DNA from: Phascolomyces articulosus
Lineage: Eukaryota; Mucoromycota; Mucoromycetes; Mucorales; Lichtheimiaceae
DNA length: 64,000 bases
Assembly (NCBI GenBank): GCA_025677815.1
Contig: JAIXMP010000001.1
Coordinates: forward strand, 1,984,001-2,048,000
Direction of reading: 5' to 3'
Shown here piece after piece: positions 38,198 to 52,856 of the stretch. Every line of letters begins with the position of its first letter. Positions within the stretch are counted from its first letter, which is position 1. The notes beneath the pieces are model-generated. The model was given only the letters and a program-made list of their open reading frames with translations, was not told the origin of the DNA and ran no database searches. Both the position numbers and the translations under genes were made by a program.

Positions 38198-39769
38198 CAA
38201 AGCAGTAGTCGTTGCTGTTGTTGTTATATGATCTGCCAACAAATGAGATTGAACAAATTGTTTACGAATCTCTTGTAATTCTTCTAAATCCAATGCAAGT
38301 GTTTTGTTGGATAACATTTTTTTATGCATCAAAAGAGAGGTGGGTCCCGATCGCCGGCGACGCGAAGCTACCGCATCGATCCCACGCCACACTACAGTAG
38401 GGACATCCTGTACCATCCAAGATACCATTTCTAGATGAACCAATTCTTTACATCGTTGTAATATCCCAACAATACTACCATGATCCTCTTCTTCCTCCTG
38501 TTGCTGTTGTTGTTGGTCTACTCCATTTCCTTGTTGCATCATGATCCATGGTTGGTGTTGTTGCTGTCGTATATTCATAGCATTGATGTTATTATTATTA
38601 TTGTTACGAATAACTGTAGTAGATGGTAATTGTGATAATGAGGAGGATAATGTAGGTGGAGATCCACGTACTCGATTCGTCGTATTATGATGGATCGTTG
38701 TCGTGGTTAAGGAGGAGGCATTGACTGAGGATGGTCGTTGATTTTGTTGTTGTACAGTGGTATGACTAGGATTATTACTGTGATTCATGTTGGATACTGT
38801 CGTTGTAGTGATATTAGGAGCAGCTGCTGTAGTAGTTGTAGTAATTGTCGTAGTACCAGCCGCGCGGATGGTCAAATTTTTAACATGGGTTGCATGCTGG
38901 GCTACCGATTTTAAGGTTTCCCGACCATCGCATCGAATGGATAGTTTATGTAACTGAGGACCATAATGAGCAATCGTATCACATAATACCGATTCACTGA
39001 CTTGTTGTAAAGAAATAGTCAATTCTTTAATATGAATACAATGTTCTTGTAGACTTTTCACAGCAGCTGTATTGGCGCCAACAACACGATTACGATTGGC
39101 ACCTAAATCCACACTGGAAAGATAAGGTAGCTTTTGCAATAAACTCGTTACGGCCTCTTCACTAAAGTCCGTCCAACAAAAATTCAAGCGTCGGGTATTT
39201 GAAAATAATGCTGTGTTATTATTTTTATCTGATGTTGTTGTTCCTGAAACGGATGCTAATGAAGAAGAAGACGGCGAAGAAAGAGGAAACGTATATAGAG
39301 TCGTTGGCGTTGCTGAAGCGGTAGGTGTAGTAGGTAATGGTTCATGCGTCAAGTTACAATAATGAAGTTCAAGACATTCAATGTTGGGAAGAGCGGCTGC
39401 AAGACGAGATAAATAATCAATGGATAAAGCATCAAAGTCGCTCAGGGTCAGTACACGTACGTTACAAGTAGCCGTCAATAAACCAGCAAAATCACGAGCA
39501 AACCAAAGATTACTACTTGTATGGTTTTTCAAGGTTAATGTACGAGTATAGGTTTCCAATAACTCTTTGAGTTTAGGTCGTTTTTTTATTCCTTGTTCTA
39601 ATTGACGGACATGAGCACGGAATCCTACTCTGACATGACTATATAAAGTAGGACTACTCAAGTCATAAGCTAGGTGACACGTTTGACTAAAGCGAGCTAA
39701 TGCTTGTTGTGGTAACAAGAGAAATAAAAGCTGTAATAGTTCCTGTGGTAATTGTAATAAAAGTGACAT
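38156..39769 (-). CDS. F-box/leucine-rich repeat protein
   Basis: A single-exon 537-aa protein. The N-terminus 'LPQELLQLLFLLLPQQALAR', followed by 'FSQTCHLAYDL', is F-box-like. LRR-type units follow to about residue 290: 'VRVLTLSDFDALSIDYLS', 'IECLELHYCNLT', 'RLNFCWTDFSEEAVTSLL', 'LPYLSSVDLGANRNRV', 'IKELTISLQQVSESVL', 'LHKLSIRCDGRETLKSVA'. A Thr/Asn/Gln/Ser-rich insert occupies about 310-430, then two more LRR-like lines. The end is a run of ten His residues from CAT codons. F-box proteins recruit substrates to SCF ubiquitin ligases through Skp1; the substrate is unknown. The frame is fully open, unlike the F-box relics elsewhere in the window. Confidence 0.8.
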
Positions 39770-40340
39770 TATTCTATTTTTTTTCTCTTGTTTGCATGTA
39801 AAAGAGATGGAGTAAAAGTAAGGGGGAGATATGAAGAAGAAAGAAGACGAAAGGGGGGAAAAGGTTTTACTTTAAGAGAAATATGTACTACTAAATAGAA
39901 TAAGTTAAAGAAGTAAGTTAATAGATTAAATGGTTATGAAGAATAAAAGAGAAAGAGAAAAAATATAAAATAGAAAAAAAGTGTTTAGCTAATTAGTTTT
40001 ACATAAACCAAAATATTGGCTTAGAATTGATATACTTTTTGACTCGGCTTGCTATTTTCATGCCCCAATTTTTTGGTTTTTCGCACAAAAACGGATGAGT
40101 GTGAATAATACTAAGCCGAATTAGTTTTTTACTCATACTTCTTTCCTTGTTTGTTATATATATGAAGAGTCTTTTTGTTTGTTATTTTTCTTCTTATACA
40201 ATGATATATATAAATGAGAGAAATGTGGGCTTTTTGTTCTTTCTTTTTGTTTAATGTCTTATTTTGATGAAGTTCTTTTTTTATTATTATTATTCGTAGG
40301 TGTGGATTGTTTTGTTGGATGTAAAAATAATAATTATAAT
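39770..40340. other. Upstream of F-box gene and 3' of QCR7
   Basis: AT-rich, with no gene. TCGGCTT (about 40053) and AAGCCGA (about 40121) form a spaced inverted pair of unknown meaning. Confidence 0.4.
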
Positions 40341-41220
40341 CTAATGACGGGGAGCAACCTTGATGTTATCGAAAGCATCACGTTCGGCAAATTCGGCAGA
40401 AACTTCATCAATGTAAGGTTGAAGGTATCTCTTATCCTATAATTATGATAAGTAGTTTAGTATACATACATACTTCTTGCATCTAAATTTTTTATTTCCT
40501 TTTTTCTCCCTCCACACTTCATCCCATCCATTTGCATTAATATTCTATTAAAAAAAGCCTCGTCTTCCTCATTTATCTCTTTTTTTCTCATAACACAAAC
40601 ATTGATATTCAACCGTCTCTCTCTTCTCCTCTTTTCATTTCATCCTTTTTTTTTCTCACATAATATTAGACACACACACATATATCCTATCCAATGTCTA
40701 ATGTGTCTCCCTAAGACGAAATCACCCTATTGAGTATCCAAATGTTTAGAGTTCTTACGTTTTCTGGGGTAACCCATTGATCCTTGGGCAAAAGAGATTG
40801 GGTCAAAGAGCATTGTTGAGCGACGCGGATACGATAAGCACGGTCGTAAGCTTCGCGGGGTTCAGCTTTTTCGAGACGACGAATAGCTTCTTGGACAATG
40901 TCACTTTCTTCAGCAACCAAATCGTCATAACGGAGACCTATATAGTCATTTATTTTTTTTTCGAGAATATAAGAGTCGTGTCAAAAATAAAATTAAAAAT
41001 AAATCGCGGATGGATATATATATCGAGTAATGATAATAAAAAAAACAATTGGGTGGCGTCCTAAAAGCATGGGCATTGATAATAAATAAATAAATAAAAA
41101 TGATAATGTACCGATTTGTCTGTAAGCAGCAGCATTAGCGTAAATCTTGGAGGCGGGAGTCAAGAAACCGCTAAGAAGCTTCGAGTTTTGAACCAAGCTC
41201 TTGAGAGTAATGGAAGACAT
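40341..41220 (-). CDS. QCR7: Cytochrome bc1 complex subunit 7
   Basis: Three exons (41112-41220, 40759-40937, 40341-40436) give 127 aa, the normal size. It is a small non-catalytic matrix-side subunit of complex III of the mitochondrial inner membrane, needed for assembly around cytochrome b. Sequence: 'LTPASKIYANAAAYRQIGL', then 'RYDDLVAEE', 'VQEAIRRLEKAEPREAYDRA', 'RIRVAQQCSLTQSLLPKDQW', and the end 'YLQPYIDEVSAEFAERDAFD'. These follow Qcr7/UQCRB closely. As usual for this family there is no long cleavable presequence. The next gene upstream on the same strand is the enoyl-CoA isomerase-like gene, 522 bp away. Confidence 0.95.
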
Positions 41221-41742
41221 TGCTGCTATATCGAGTAGAGTGGGGGAGAGAGAAGGGTGGAAATAAAAGGAAAATGTTGATGGCCTCACACTTAAAATCG
41301 GTCACAGTAATAAAATGCGTCACTTCTAAAGCCGGGGTTGAAAAATTTCATGATGATTTTTTTTTCTTCTTCTTCGTGTCACCATCTGCCTCCCTTAAGC
41401 AAACCTTTATCAACTCAAAAATTTTGGTTATCTCTTTTTTATATATAGTAGTTTATTAGCATCCATTTGATACGGCCAATATGGAATACGTATATTTACT
41501 GAATGGGTTTATAGTATCATGATAAGTATAGTTTACTATTATCTTATGTTGACGGATCAATCTACAACAAGAAAAATGTATATTTGATAACATGGACTGT
41601 AATACATAGTCATTGCTCGATAATAGAATTGATGGTTTTTTACAATTGATGAATCAGTAAATTTCATTTTATTATTTTTTTAAAAAAAAGAACAAAAGAC
41701 TAGGTCTTAAAAGGGGAATATAAATATATATGACATCTTGTT

Positions 41743-42857
41743 TTACATCTTGGGAGCCAAGCGGTTGTATGGAATGCTCAATAAACGAACAACATCAGCA
41801 TACATCTATAAAAAAAAAGAAGATTTAGTTTATATGATTGCTTCTTTTCCATTTTTGTACTACAAATGATCAACATGTCAAATATTTATATATATCTTAC
41901 CTCTTCCTTGAGTTGTCTGTAGATAATACCAGATTTAGCCTTTGGAGCCCACTTCAAGGCAAGTTCCTTTGCCTTTGGTAAAACTTCCGTACCTGGGCAA
42001 ATGACATCAACAAGCTTTTCATCAAGTGCTTGCTTTGCAGGGAAACGATGACCTTGTAATACACAATTGCGGAAAGTATCAGGAGTCATCTTGTATCGGA
42101 GCAAACCAGCCATCCCAGGTGGCAAATTGGCAGGAAGATCAATTTCATTCTATGAAGTGAAATAGATATATTTATAAGTTCTCGAGAAAAAATCATTACC
42201 ATTGTCGGTTGATTTATTATCGTTATATTACTATTTACCATGCACATGTAACCACGATCATCACGCATGACACGGTAGTCTATATATAAGAATACAAAAA
42301 AAAAAAAAAAAAGCGTTCGCTCGTCAAAATCAAAAATCCTTTTTGTTCGATTTGAACATTATATTGCGTCATATTTGTTCTTACCATGAGCCAATGCAAG
42401 CAAACAACCCTATAATTATCCAATAAAAAATTAGTATATCAATCATAATAAAAAAAAAATGTAGAAGAAAGCACCATTTATTAATTAAACTTACACCAGC
42501 AAAAGCATGACCATTCAAAGCAGCGACGGTGGGAATGCAAAAGGTCAACAAACGACGCAGCATTAACAAGTAGGTTTCCATGAAAGGAATATAGCTAACG
42601 GCATGCATAAGATCTAAACCATTGCTATAAATCTTGCCTTCACCAGTGGTCACAAGAGCCATGTCGACAGGATCTTCCGAGTCATTGAAAATATCTTCGA
42701 CAACTTGAAGTGCATATAAAATACCACGACAGAATTCAGTGGTGAAACGATTGTCCTTGTGGTGCAAATGCAAAATGAACAATGGACCTTCTTGATGAAG
42801 GGTCATTAAATGGTTGTCAGCCGAAGGAATAGCAAGAGGAAAGGAAACTTCAGACAT
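41743..42857 (-). CDS. Enoyl-CoA hydratase/isomerase family protein (ECI-like)
   Basis: Five exons (42495-42857, 42385-42409, 42239-42279, 41901-42149, 41743-41805) give 246 aa. The crotonase fold is shown by 'DMALVTTGEGKIYSNGLDL', the oxyanion block 'TVAALNGHAFAGGCLLALAH' (split by an intron after Gly), and 'DYRVMRDDRGYMCMNEIDL', where the Glu of 'NEID' matches the catalytic Glu of delta3,delta2-enoyl-CoA isomerases. It probably serves beta-oxidation of unsaturated fatty acids. It ends in 'NRLAPKM'; Pro-Lys-Met is a non-standard form of the peroxisomal PTS1 signal. There is no evident mitochondrial presequence, so peroxisomes are the likelier site. Two exons have only 25 and 41 nt. Confidence 0.88.
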
Positions 42858-45800
42858 GGTTTAAAACTGGGAAGAAAAGAGGGGTTTGCGGGTAAAAGCA
42901 GGAAACAGAACTACTTTGACTTCCTCTTTTTATATTTACTACAATAGAATGTGGGGAGGGTGTTCCTGCGTTGTGGATATCCAAAATCACATGCCAATTA
43001 ATGCTGACAAACTGCATCTAAAATTGAATTCACTTGCGGAATATTTGTCGTTTGTCATGGTGAAAAAAAATAAAAAAAAAGTTACCAGACTGACACGCGA
43101 TACTAAAGTAAGAGAAAATCATTATTACTTGTCTTCCTTGACTTGGTTACCTTGTAAACTAGTTTGAAATTCCATAATATCAGCATCATCATTGCACTTT
43201 GGTGTTAGGAGAAGCTCCCGTTTATTAACTTTCTCACGTACGTATAACCTTTGTACTGTAAATTTGATTATTTACCCCACAGGATGTGTAACATATTTTT
43301 ACTACTTGAACCTGTCAACTCTTCCTCTTATCTCTCCGAAAGTCTCTTTTTTTTCCTTTACAATAATTCTATAAAACACAACATTTGTTATTCTCATCCA
43401 CTGTATAGTTATAATATATGTATAATATACAAGAAGAAGACACCTTCTTTCTACTGTCGCCAGACTTTAGACATAAATTGCTTTCTTTACTTGGTCATAA
43501 TAGTGTTACCATGGCTATAACAAACCACAAAACTAAATAGAATGACGATGATGAATACTACCCATAATGGCAGTTGTCACATATTTCGTATATGAATAAT
43601 AGCGCTTCTTTCTGGGCAATCTATCGGGTCAAAAGTCTAATGAATTGTTGTCCTTTAGATAGATCATTATACACTAACTCTATAGTATATGTTGTATACC
43701 ATTATAAAGAAAACATACGATGGTGAAAAGTGATATATCTATCAACATTGATATGAGCCTTTGCTTATTAGCTTCCGGTGATTTATACTCCACAGGAAAT
43801 TGTTCCGAAGTAATGTCCCGGAAAAACAAGAAATGCCTTATTGCGATATAATGAAGAACAGGGACCTGCTATGTATATCTATTATTGATGATGCGAAACA
43901 TGGTAATGGGTGCAGGCTATATTTTAACTTGTGAATGAACAGACCCACTTGAATATTATTATATAAACATTTAAGTGTCTTTTTTTTCCAATCACATGTA
44001 AACTGTAGCACTTTACTATTTCATTTGTGTGGTTTGGTAGTATCGAACACAAAAAATGCATCGATCGAGATAAATCTTCTGAACATTACGAAACAACAAC
44101 ATCATTTATCTATCAATTTGAAACAAGGCTGTTCAAAAGTTCGTAATGTGTTTTCCATCATATGCAGCTGGGATAAGCAAGTATTTATTGCATAAAGAAT
44201 GACCAAGTACTATGAATCATAAAGAAACGCATTTCTTTTTTGCTTAGATTGAAGAAGTAGGACCTCACGGTTCTATCATATACATGGTTTTTTTTAGCCT
44301 TCTTCGTTGGTAAAATGAACTGCTGCTATTGCTGTATACATATGCATATCCCACCCTCCCTTTCTGTTTCTTCATTTAACTTTGCCCCCGCATCAGCGAT
44401 AAATAAAATAATGTCAGCAAAAACTGTTTCTTTTATCCGAACCAAAAACAAAATACATAGAATGACCTCATTGTTTTTTACTCATTCAAGCACTGTTATT
44501 GCTGCATTATTTACAATGCTCATACTAGTCCAAATTATTACAACAGTCACTCTTGTACAGAAATTATCATATGAAAATTACAAGACACCAATCATATTCT
44601 TTACTAGAGTTCTTATTGAGTAGTATCTAGGAACAAAATGGTTATTTCTATAAGCTTTTTCTTTTTATTACACGTAGAAACAATCTCATCATATCACCTT
44701 AAGGCTTTGAATAGTCAAAATAATGTTTTTTAACAAAATTATACTATAATATCAAGTTAGACACCTAAATATCTTGGAATCCCCTTGTGTATTGTATGCT
44801 ACAACAATTGTTTGCTTGATATGCAAGAGGGTTTATTTATTATTTTACAAATCTATATAGAATGGTGATGTGTGGCTATTCTAGTAATAAGAATAAACTG
44901 ATAATAAAATGGATAATGCTCGCTCCACTATTCTATACACGCGTAGAACATCGAATTTTCCAACATTTCTAGGGGAATAGACAGCAATGGTTTTATTATT
45001 ATTCCCATCGACTACTATATATCATCATCATCATCATCACAACAACCATAACAATATTGTACCGGTGTGAAATTAGTATATACTTAGAACTAAAAACTAC
45101 AAGTCAAGGCACACGTACATACAGACTACGTCTGTCTAGTATGGAATTAAAGATTATATATGACATAGTCTCCTGAATATCCTCGATTATCTGTAGAGAA
45201 ATAGGAAAACAATGTATTAATAATATAAAAATATCAACAATGACATGAGATATCATTTTGCATTACTTTCAGTGCTCAATCTCTTTATTACGTATTTGAA
45301 CAATAGTTTTGAAATTCTTCAGTTTCTGAAATAATACTATTCACCCTCTTTATACTCATTATAACATAGCTGTTGCAGAAACTGGTGGTTGGTTACATTT
45401 AATCGTGATAGTAATTAATAGCATATACTTCAAGTACTATAGTGATTAAGAATATAACGATGATGGATAGTAATCTGCATATTTAGTGTAAATTCTAGCT
45501 GCGTAAAAATACAATAGTAATAGATATAATGAAAGGTAAAGAAAGTTACGTATTTACAAATGGGCCATCACTACTCTTTACCATAACTTCAATCCGTATA
45601 AAAACTGTAATATGTAATAAAATAACAAACATGTTAATGCTTATTATTACGACTTTATTTCGCATTTACTACAGAGTAAGATATTGGTATGTGGTTGATA
45701 ATAATGCAATAAAAAACTTTATATATTACAGCTATCATCAATTTTGCTAGGATCTTTGCTGAAGAGATTGCGATCACTGTTCAAGAACAATCATACCCAT

Positions 45801-48800
45801 GTTATTATTCTAGTACAACACATAATTATATCAGTTACACACCGTTATATTGTAGGTAAACCTAAATAAAACAAGGAAGCAACACTAGTATTGATATTAA
45901 CAAACACGGAGATTTTGATAACTCGATATTATTCTCTTTCAGTTCTTCTTTCTTAAACCATAATCATATAACTTTGACAGCTATCAAATCCCTAATTCCT
46001 TTCTATACAAAAAAAGAGCTTGTATATATATCATTATTTCCGTGTTATTTTCGTTGATTTCTGACAATCAATACATAATATCCATTCTACATTGTTACAT
46101 CATCAGTTCACTAGATGTCTCTCACATGCCTATTCTCATAGCAGCAGAAATGCCTACATAATAATTGCTATCCAATACGAGATTCTCAAATAATGAATGA
46201 AAAGTGGGGCGAATTGAATAGTAACCATCTCTGATATCGACTCATCAGAATCGCACCATCAGAACTGATACCTTCGGAACAATATAAATATTATAATATA
46301 TAAGAATTAGAAGTAGTACAAGTAATAGTATCTTTTTTAATCTTTATTTTTGCCTTTTATCCACCACTCATCTTTCATATATTGAATGACGTTCCATACA
46401 GAAAGATTCCCAAGGAGCTTTGTCTGATTTCATATTTGTTTTTAACTTATTACCTATCTTTTTTACTTTATTAGATTCACTTTTACTTATAAGAGATAAA
46501 AAATTTACCGCCATTATCATCAGCTTTGTTAAGGAAACTTTTCCTTGTCAAACTTATGGACCATTATTTGCTTTATAGATGTATTATATTCTGAATATTT
46601 TTGATAATATTTATTCCACAAATGAGGGGATGAGATGGATCTGCCCAAGAAATTTATCTTAACCCTTAAAAAAGGCGCGCTCGAAAAAAGGTACTACGCT
46701 GTCATTTTAAATATTCATTTTCAAATTCTTTAAGTTGGTTTCCACTACTCTATCGAATATTACAATACCAAAAATAATAAAGGAGCCTTGTTCATTGTCT
46801 ATATTATTTATAATCACCAAGAAAAATTGGATATTTTATTATGAATATGAGCGATATAAAAGAGTAGCAGGAAGCATGGTTTTATCAAGTAAAAGGCTAC
46901 TGATATCACTAGAAAAATTTCGTGCGCAGGAAAAATTAGGTATGATAAATATGTAAGCATCGACCAGTTTTTTTCCATAACATGTTTACTTAATGATGAT
47001 ACCTACTAATATTTAGCTTTCCCTGTGAATTTCAATGTTGAGTCATTGTTATAGATGTAATTTATCGATATGTAACTCATGGTCGAATTTGTAATTCTTC
47101 ATAGTTGCAAGCTGTAATCATCCATGTTATATCCAATAGGCGTTATGGTAATGAAAGCTGCTCCCATTTATGCCACGATCAGTTCAGCAGAATGTGGAAT
47201 AATTACAATTGAAATCCCTTGCGGTGATACTGTTTGATGATCATCAGAAGCCCGTTCCTCTGCAGCAAATGTATGAGAACTTTGGATCTCCAACAGGAGA
47301 ATTCAAGAATTCTGAGTCTAATATTCCATATGGAGAATAAAAGTTAGCAGCAAGCAGCACAACAATAAGAGGGTGAGTTGCATCATGCACACCAACTGCT
47401 TTGTCGCATCATAGAGGGAGCTCCTATATCTCAAAGGTCTCGATTCCTCCATCCATAATATAGAACAGTATAAAATAAGTAACTAAGCCCACATCCATTA
47501 TAATAGTCTTCAATTACTGCATATGCATATCCCAAGTACTTACTAATAAAGAGGGTGTAGAATATTGTGCATATATCCATTATTGCTTTTAATAAAAAAC
47601 AATAAATTAACTTGTTTTGTTTATTTTGATAAACAAGTTCAGTAATAAAAGTAAGAAAAAGCTATTATATACCTCGGTAATATGTTTCTATTTGATATGT
47701 GGATGGTGAGCCCATCAAATGGCGATTGTATGTTTTCTGGGACACCTTGGAGACTCGATAAAGGATCTATTATTATGTAAATCAGAATGTTGCTAGGAGG
47801 TTAGTACATTTAGTTCTATGTGAGATAGCTCAAGATGTATGTAGGAAGGAATATCAAACACTAATTGATAAACAAAAAAGCACCATATGATATATTGTGT
47901 ACCATGCAAACCTTATCCAAAAATTTTGATAAAAAATGAATACCTTATGGTTGTTAATTTGCAAATTTGACGTCTTTCGTATACTTACACAACTTCCATC
48001 AGGGCGTAAATAGGATTATTATTTTTTTTTTAAAAAAAAAGAGAAAAAATTGTATTAATTTGCTGCATAATATTATCTACCACTAAAAAAAACGAACTGC
48101 AAAGCAGTTTCTGATCACTATAAAAAAATGAGCACTCGCTTCTTTACGTGTATTTATCACTACCATGTGGGTGCTCCTACAAAATTACTTAATGAGCATA
48201 CATTATTTTGGTTCAGGTTTAGTATAATAATAATAAATTAACAAGAAACCACTATTCTTACCATTTCAAGGGCCCATATTACGCACTACATACAAAATTG
48301 TACGTAGCATTAGAGGTATATATTATAATGATGCATATAATTACGACGGTCTACGATTCACAAAGTGGTTGATAAGCATGACATTTATGTGTATATCATG
48401 GATATTCAATGATACGAACGATCTAAAGATAAATGTTGTAGCTACTAAGAATGAAGCGATAAGAGTAATACGATTTTATTGCCTATCCAAAAGCAGTTTT
48501 ATTATCTTTAGTGTCATAGGGACCAATCTAAGTTTTATTTTTGAAGTATACAGAAATAAATAGTTTCGTTATTCAAGCACGTAAAAGTTCGAAAGGAAAG
48601 AAAGAGTAGCTTCAAAAAAAATATCAAACATAAAATTTAAATACAACTTTATGAGCGTTGTTTATATTTCATTGTTCTATACAGTTGCAAATTATAACAT
48701 GCACGATTTATGCAATCAATAATGTTTGTAGTTAAAAATAGTACAGATGAATCATTAATTTCAAACCATTTCATTTATCTGTTAAAGTATCTTCTAAAGG

Positions 48801-49595
48801 TTACATGATCCAGTCGTATCCTTCGATTCAATATATCGTAATCATTGTATCTCATTACCCTAATCTTTCAAAAGATTCATCGCTGTTTTATTTGATCCAA
48901 TTTTATTATTTGTCCATTTGATGAACATTTATCTCGAGCCAGGTATATATAGATTAATAAGAGTTATAATAATATAATGTCGTGTGTTTCCGTTGCAAAT
49001 TGCTACATTAGCGAAATTTCAATTTATATGTTTGTTTCACTACTCCCACGCATAGTGATTAACATCATTCTTATTCTTTAAATACTATTTATATACAGTG
49101 TTTTTTAAGCAGCATATAATTGTATATACTGAACAGAGGTTGGATTTGATGAAAGGTCGTATGTTACATGAACAAGTGTTTAAATTAATCAATGCGAGGT
49201 TACACAAGGGTTCGTTTCGCCTGTCAATTCGTTATTAAATGAATGATAGAAAAAAAGACTACTATCGATGATAAATAGTTTAATAGAGTAATATCATGTT
49301 TTGACCAAAAGTAACGAGTATCTAACATCAATTTCACTTTATATAAAGAAGGGCGTTAAAATCCTATTCTGGAAAAAGCCAACATCTTTTCATTCCTATC
49401 GACCTTTCCGTTTTAATGATATCTTCTCAGCCTAATACATTTCATTCTCTCCCCAATATTTGAAATATAAAGATTCTCCCAACATCCACGGTAAATATAT
49501 TATTAATATGCGCTGAGGTTCATAAAAGCGTCATAAAAATCCAACAAAGTTTATTTTACTTTCTTTTTTTTAATATATATAAAGGGTTATACAGT
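42858..49595. other. Gene desert of about 6.7 kb
   Basis: I found no convincing gene, RNA or recognisable repeat on either strand. All frames are short and rich in Ile, Tyr and Lys as expected for AT-rich DNA. The stretch at about 47130-47460 is richer in G+C and has longer sense-like runs on the minus strand ('VSPQGISIVIIPHSAELI'), interrupted by stops, so a decayed gene is possible there. The first 150 bp are the ECI-like promoter. Confidence 0.5.
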
Positions 49596-50777
<1,182 letters not shown>

Positions 50778-51456
50778 GGTTATAGAGTGGGGAGTGTGTA
50801 AGTATAAGGGTGAAGGGATTTCACACTGGGAGTACTGCTAGTGTATGTTTTTTAGACCGACCCGGCACTCTTCTGATGAAAATCGTGACGTTGACTTTTT
50901 TTCACTAAACTGATTTTTCAACAAAATCATTGATTTAAGCAGAGAAAAAGAAATTTAGAAATTTTCTTGAAGCAAATGATTTGGAAAAACCTGTAGTAGA
51001 AAAAAAATCAATATGCAAATTCTAAGCTATTATATACGAAATCATTAAACTATTAGCTATTAAATCCTACTGTTTATTTGACAATGCGTAATTACAGGAA
51101 AGAAGTGACTATTATATTGATTGTCTTCCATAATATATCTAGTTTTGTCTTTTTCGATTTCTGTTGCAGGTTTTTTTTGTTTTTTATATGACATCTTGTT
51201 TGGTATTGTACTCTATCTGTTATTATATTTCAAAAATATTTGAAAATATAATATATTACTCGTTTTACAGTTGATATCAATATTGTTACTTATAGTCAAG
51301 TATCAAAAACAAGTCGAAATGGCAACAAGCCAAGAGAGTAGACAATCCCAAAACAGGAATTTTTTTGAGAAGTCACAATCGTGCTTGTCAACATTTCGTT
51401 CGATTTTTTATGGTAGTTACTACTTGCTACTTCAACCCCTCCTCTCTTCACCAATA
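50778..51456. promoter_or_regulatory. Divergent promoter region of NDUFS8 and uS5m
   Basis: 679 bp between two oppositely transcribed genes for mitochondrial proteins. It is AT-rich with one small GC patch near 50860 ('GACCGACCCGGCAC'). A shared promoter is inferred from layout. Confidence 0.4.
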
Positions 51457-52516
51457 ATGTTGGCGTTTCAACGATTAGCCAGACCTTTGGGTACTACAGC
51501 CACAAAGACTTCACCAGGTAATTATTATTTTATTTACATGAATCTCAAATTGTAATGCATCTATAAAACATCTTACATGGAACCTATATAACACGATACG
51601 AAAAAACAACACCTATCACAAATAATAATAATAATAATAATAATAAAATAATAATAACAATAAAAAAAACTATTTGTTAGCCGCCTATGCGTGTTGTGCC
51701 ACTCGTTTATATGCCACCACCGAAAACAAAGGTGCACGATTTCGCCAAGCAGGATTAACAAAAGAAAATGTACCTCAATTGGACAAGGTGGATTCGATTC
51801 TTGATTTCACTGAATTATCTAAAGACAAAACACTCGAACAACCCAAGTTATTCCCAGCTCATCGCCCTACTGAAGCCGTCATGAACACTGTTACTGAAAT
51901 TGTCGATACACCTTTAACTACCGTTGAGCAAGCTAGACTTTTGAAAAAGACTCTTGTTTTAAAACGTGTTGTCAACATGAATGGTAAAGGTAAACAACCA
52001 TCTATGTATGCATTGGTTGTTGTCGGTAACGGTAAAGGATTAGCTGGATATGGTGAAGGTAAAGATGAAGAACCCAGTCGAGCTATTTTCAAGGCTACCA
52101 ATCGAGCTATCAAAAATATCCGTTTCTTTGATCGTTATGATGATCGAACTATCTCTATGGATATTGAACATAAATTCCATGCCACAAAACTTGAATTACG
52201 AAGCAGACCTCCAGGTACAGACTTTTTTCTTGATGTCTAAAATGTAATTGCATGCAACTAATGTGGTTTGTTGTCATCTAATGATGTATGTATTATTTTA
52301 GGATTTGGATGTCGTGCAAACCACCACATCCATGAAATCTGTCGATGCATTGGTATTCAAGATTTGAGTGGAAAGGTCCGTGGTTCACGGAAACCTATGA
52401 ACGTAATCAAGGCAACATTTGAAGCTTTATCTAACCAAAAAATGCCTCAAGATATCGCAAAGATGCGTGGAAAGAAATTAGCCGATGTCCAAAGTGTCTA
52501 TTATGGAAGTCATTAA
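51457..52516 (+). CDS. MRPS5: Mitochondrial small ribosomal subunit protein uS5m
   Basis: Three exons (51457-51517, 51681-52214, 52302-52516) give 269 aa. Intron 1 holds an (AAT)n run. The start 'MLAFQRLARPLGTTATKTS', followed by 'CCATRLYATTENKG', is a mitochondrial presequence. The S5 N-terminal (double-stranded RNA-binding-like) domain reads 'TLVLKRVVNMNGKGKQPSMY', 'ALVVVGNGKGLAGYGEGKDE', and the C-terminal domain 'PPGFGCRANHHIHEICRCIG' and 'QDLSGKVRGSRKPMNVIKAT'. It works in decoding and accuracy of the mitoribosome. The start at 51457 was chosen because it gives the presequence directly. Confidence 0.95.
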
Positions 52517-52856
52517 AAAAAAAAACAAATAGATTGTACAATTAAAATTACACCTTTCTCTCTCGCTTTTTAACTATCTTCTCTCACTCTTTTTATCCCA
52601 TTTACATCATTACATAGTCCTTTTTTATATAGCAACTCATCAAACTTTTTGATGAAAAAATTACATATATATACACACATCATCTTTCACTAAGAAAACA
52701 CGCTTCTATGTTTTTTATATCTGAGTATGAATATGAAGGGAGGGATTTGATGATAATTGGAAGCAAGTCAGAGGTTCTTTTCTGTTTCTCTCTTTTTTTT
52801 CCTCCTCTTTTTTTTTTCCATTTTTTAACCTTCTTCATACCTACCATCCTTTACCA
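52517..52856. promoter_or_regulatory. Upstream region of the SWI3-like gene
   Basis: A long pyrimidine-rich run (about 52780-52830) precedes the ATG. No gene. Confidence 0.35.

Noticed and set aside
44315..44623. 102-codon open frame in the gene desert
   Set aside because: It has some hydrophobic stretches but no recognisable domain, poor start context and no neighbouring exons.
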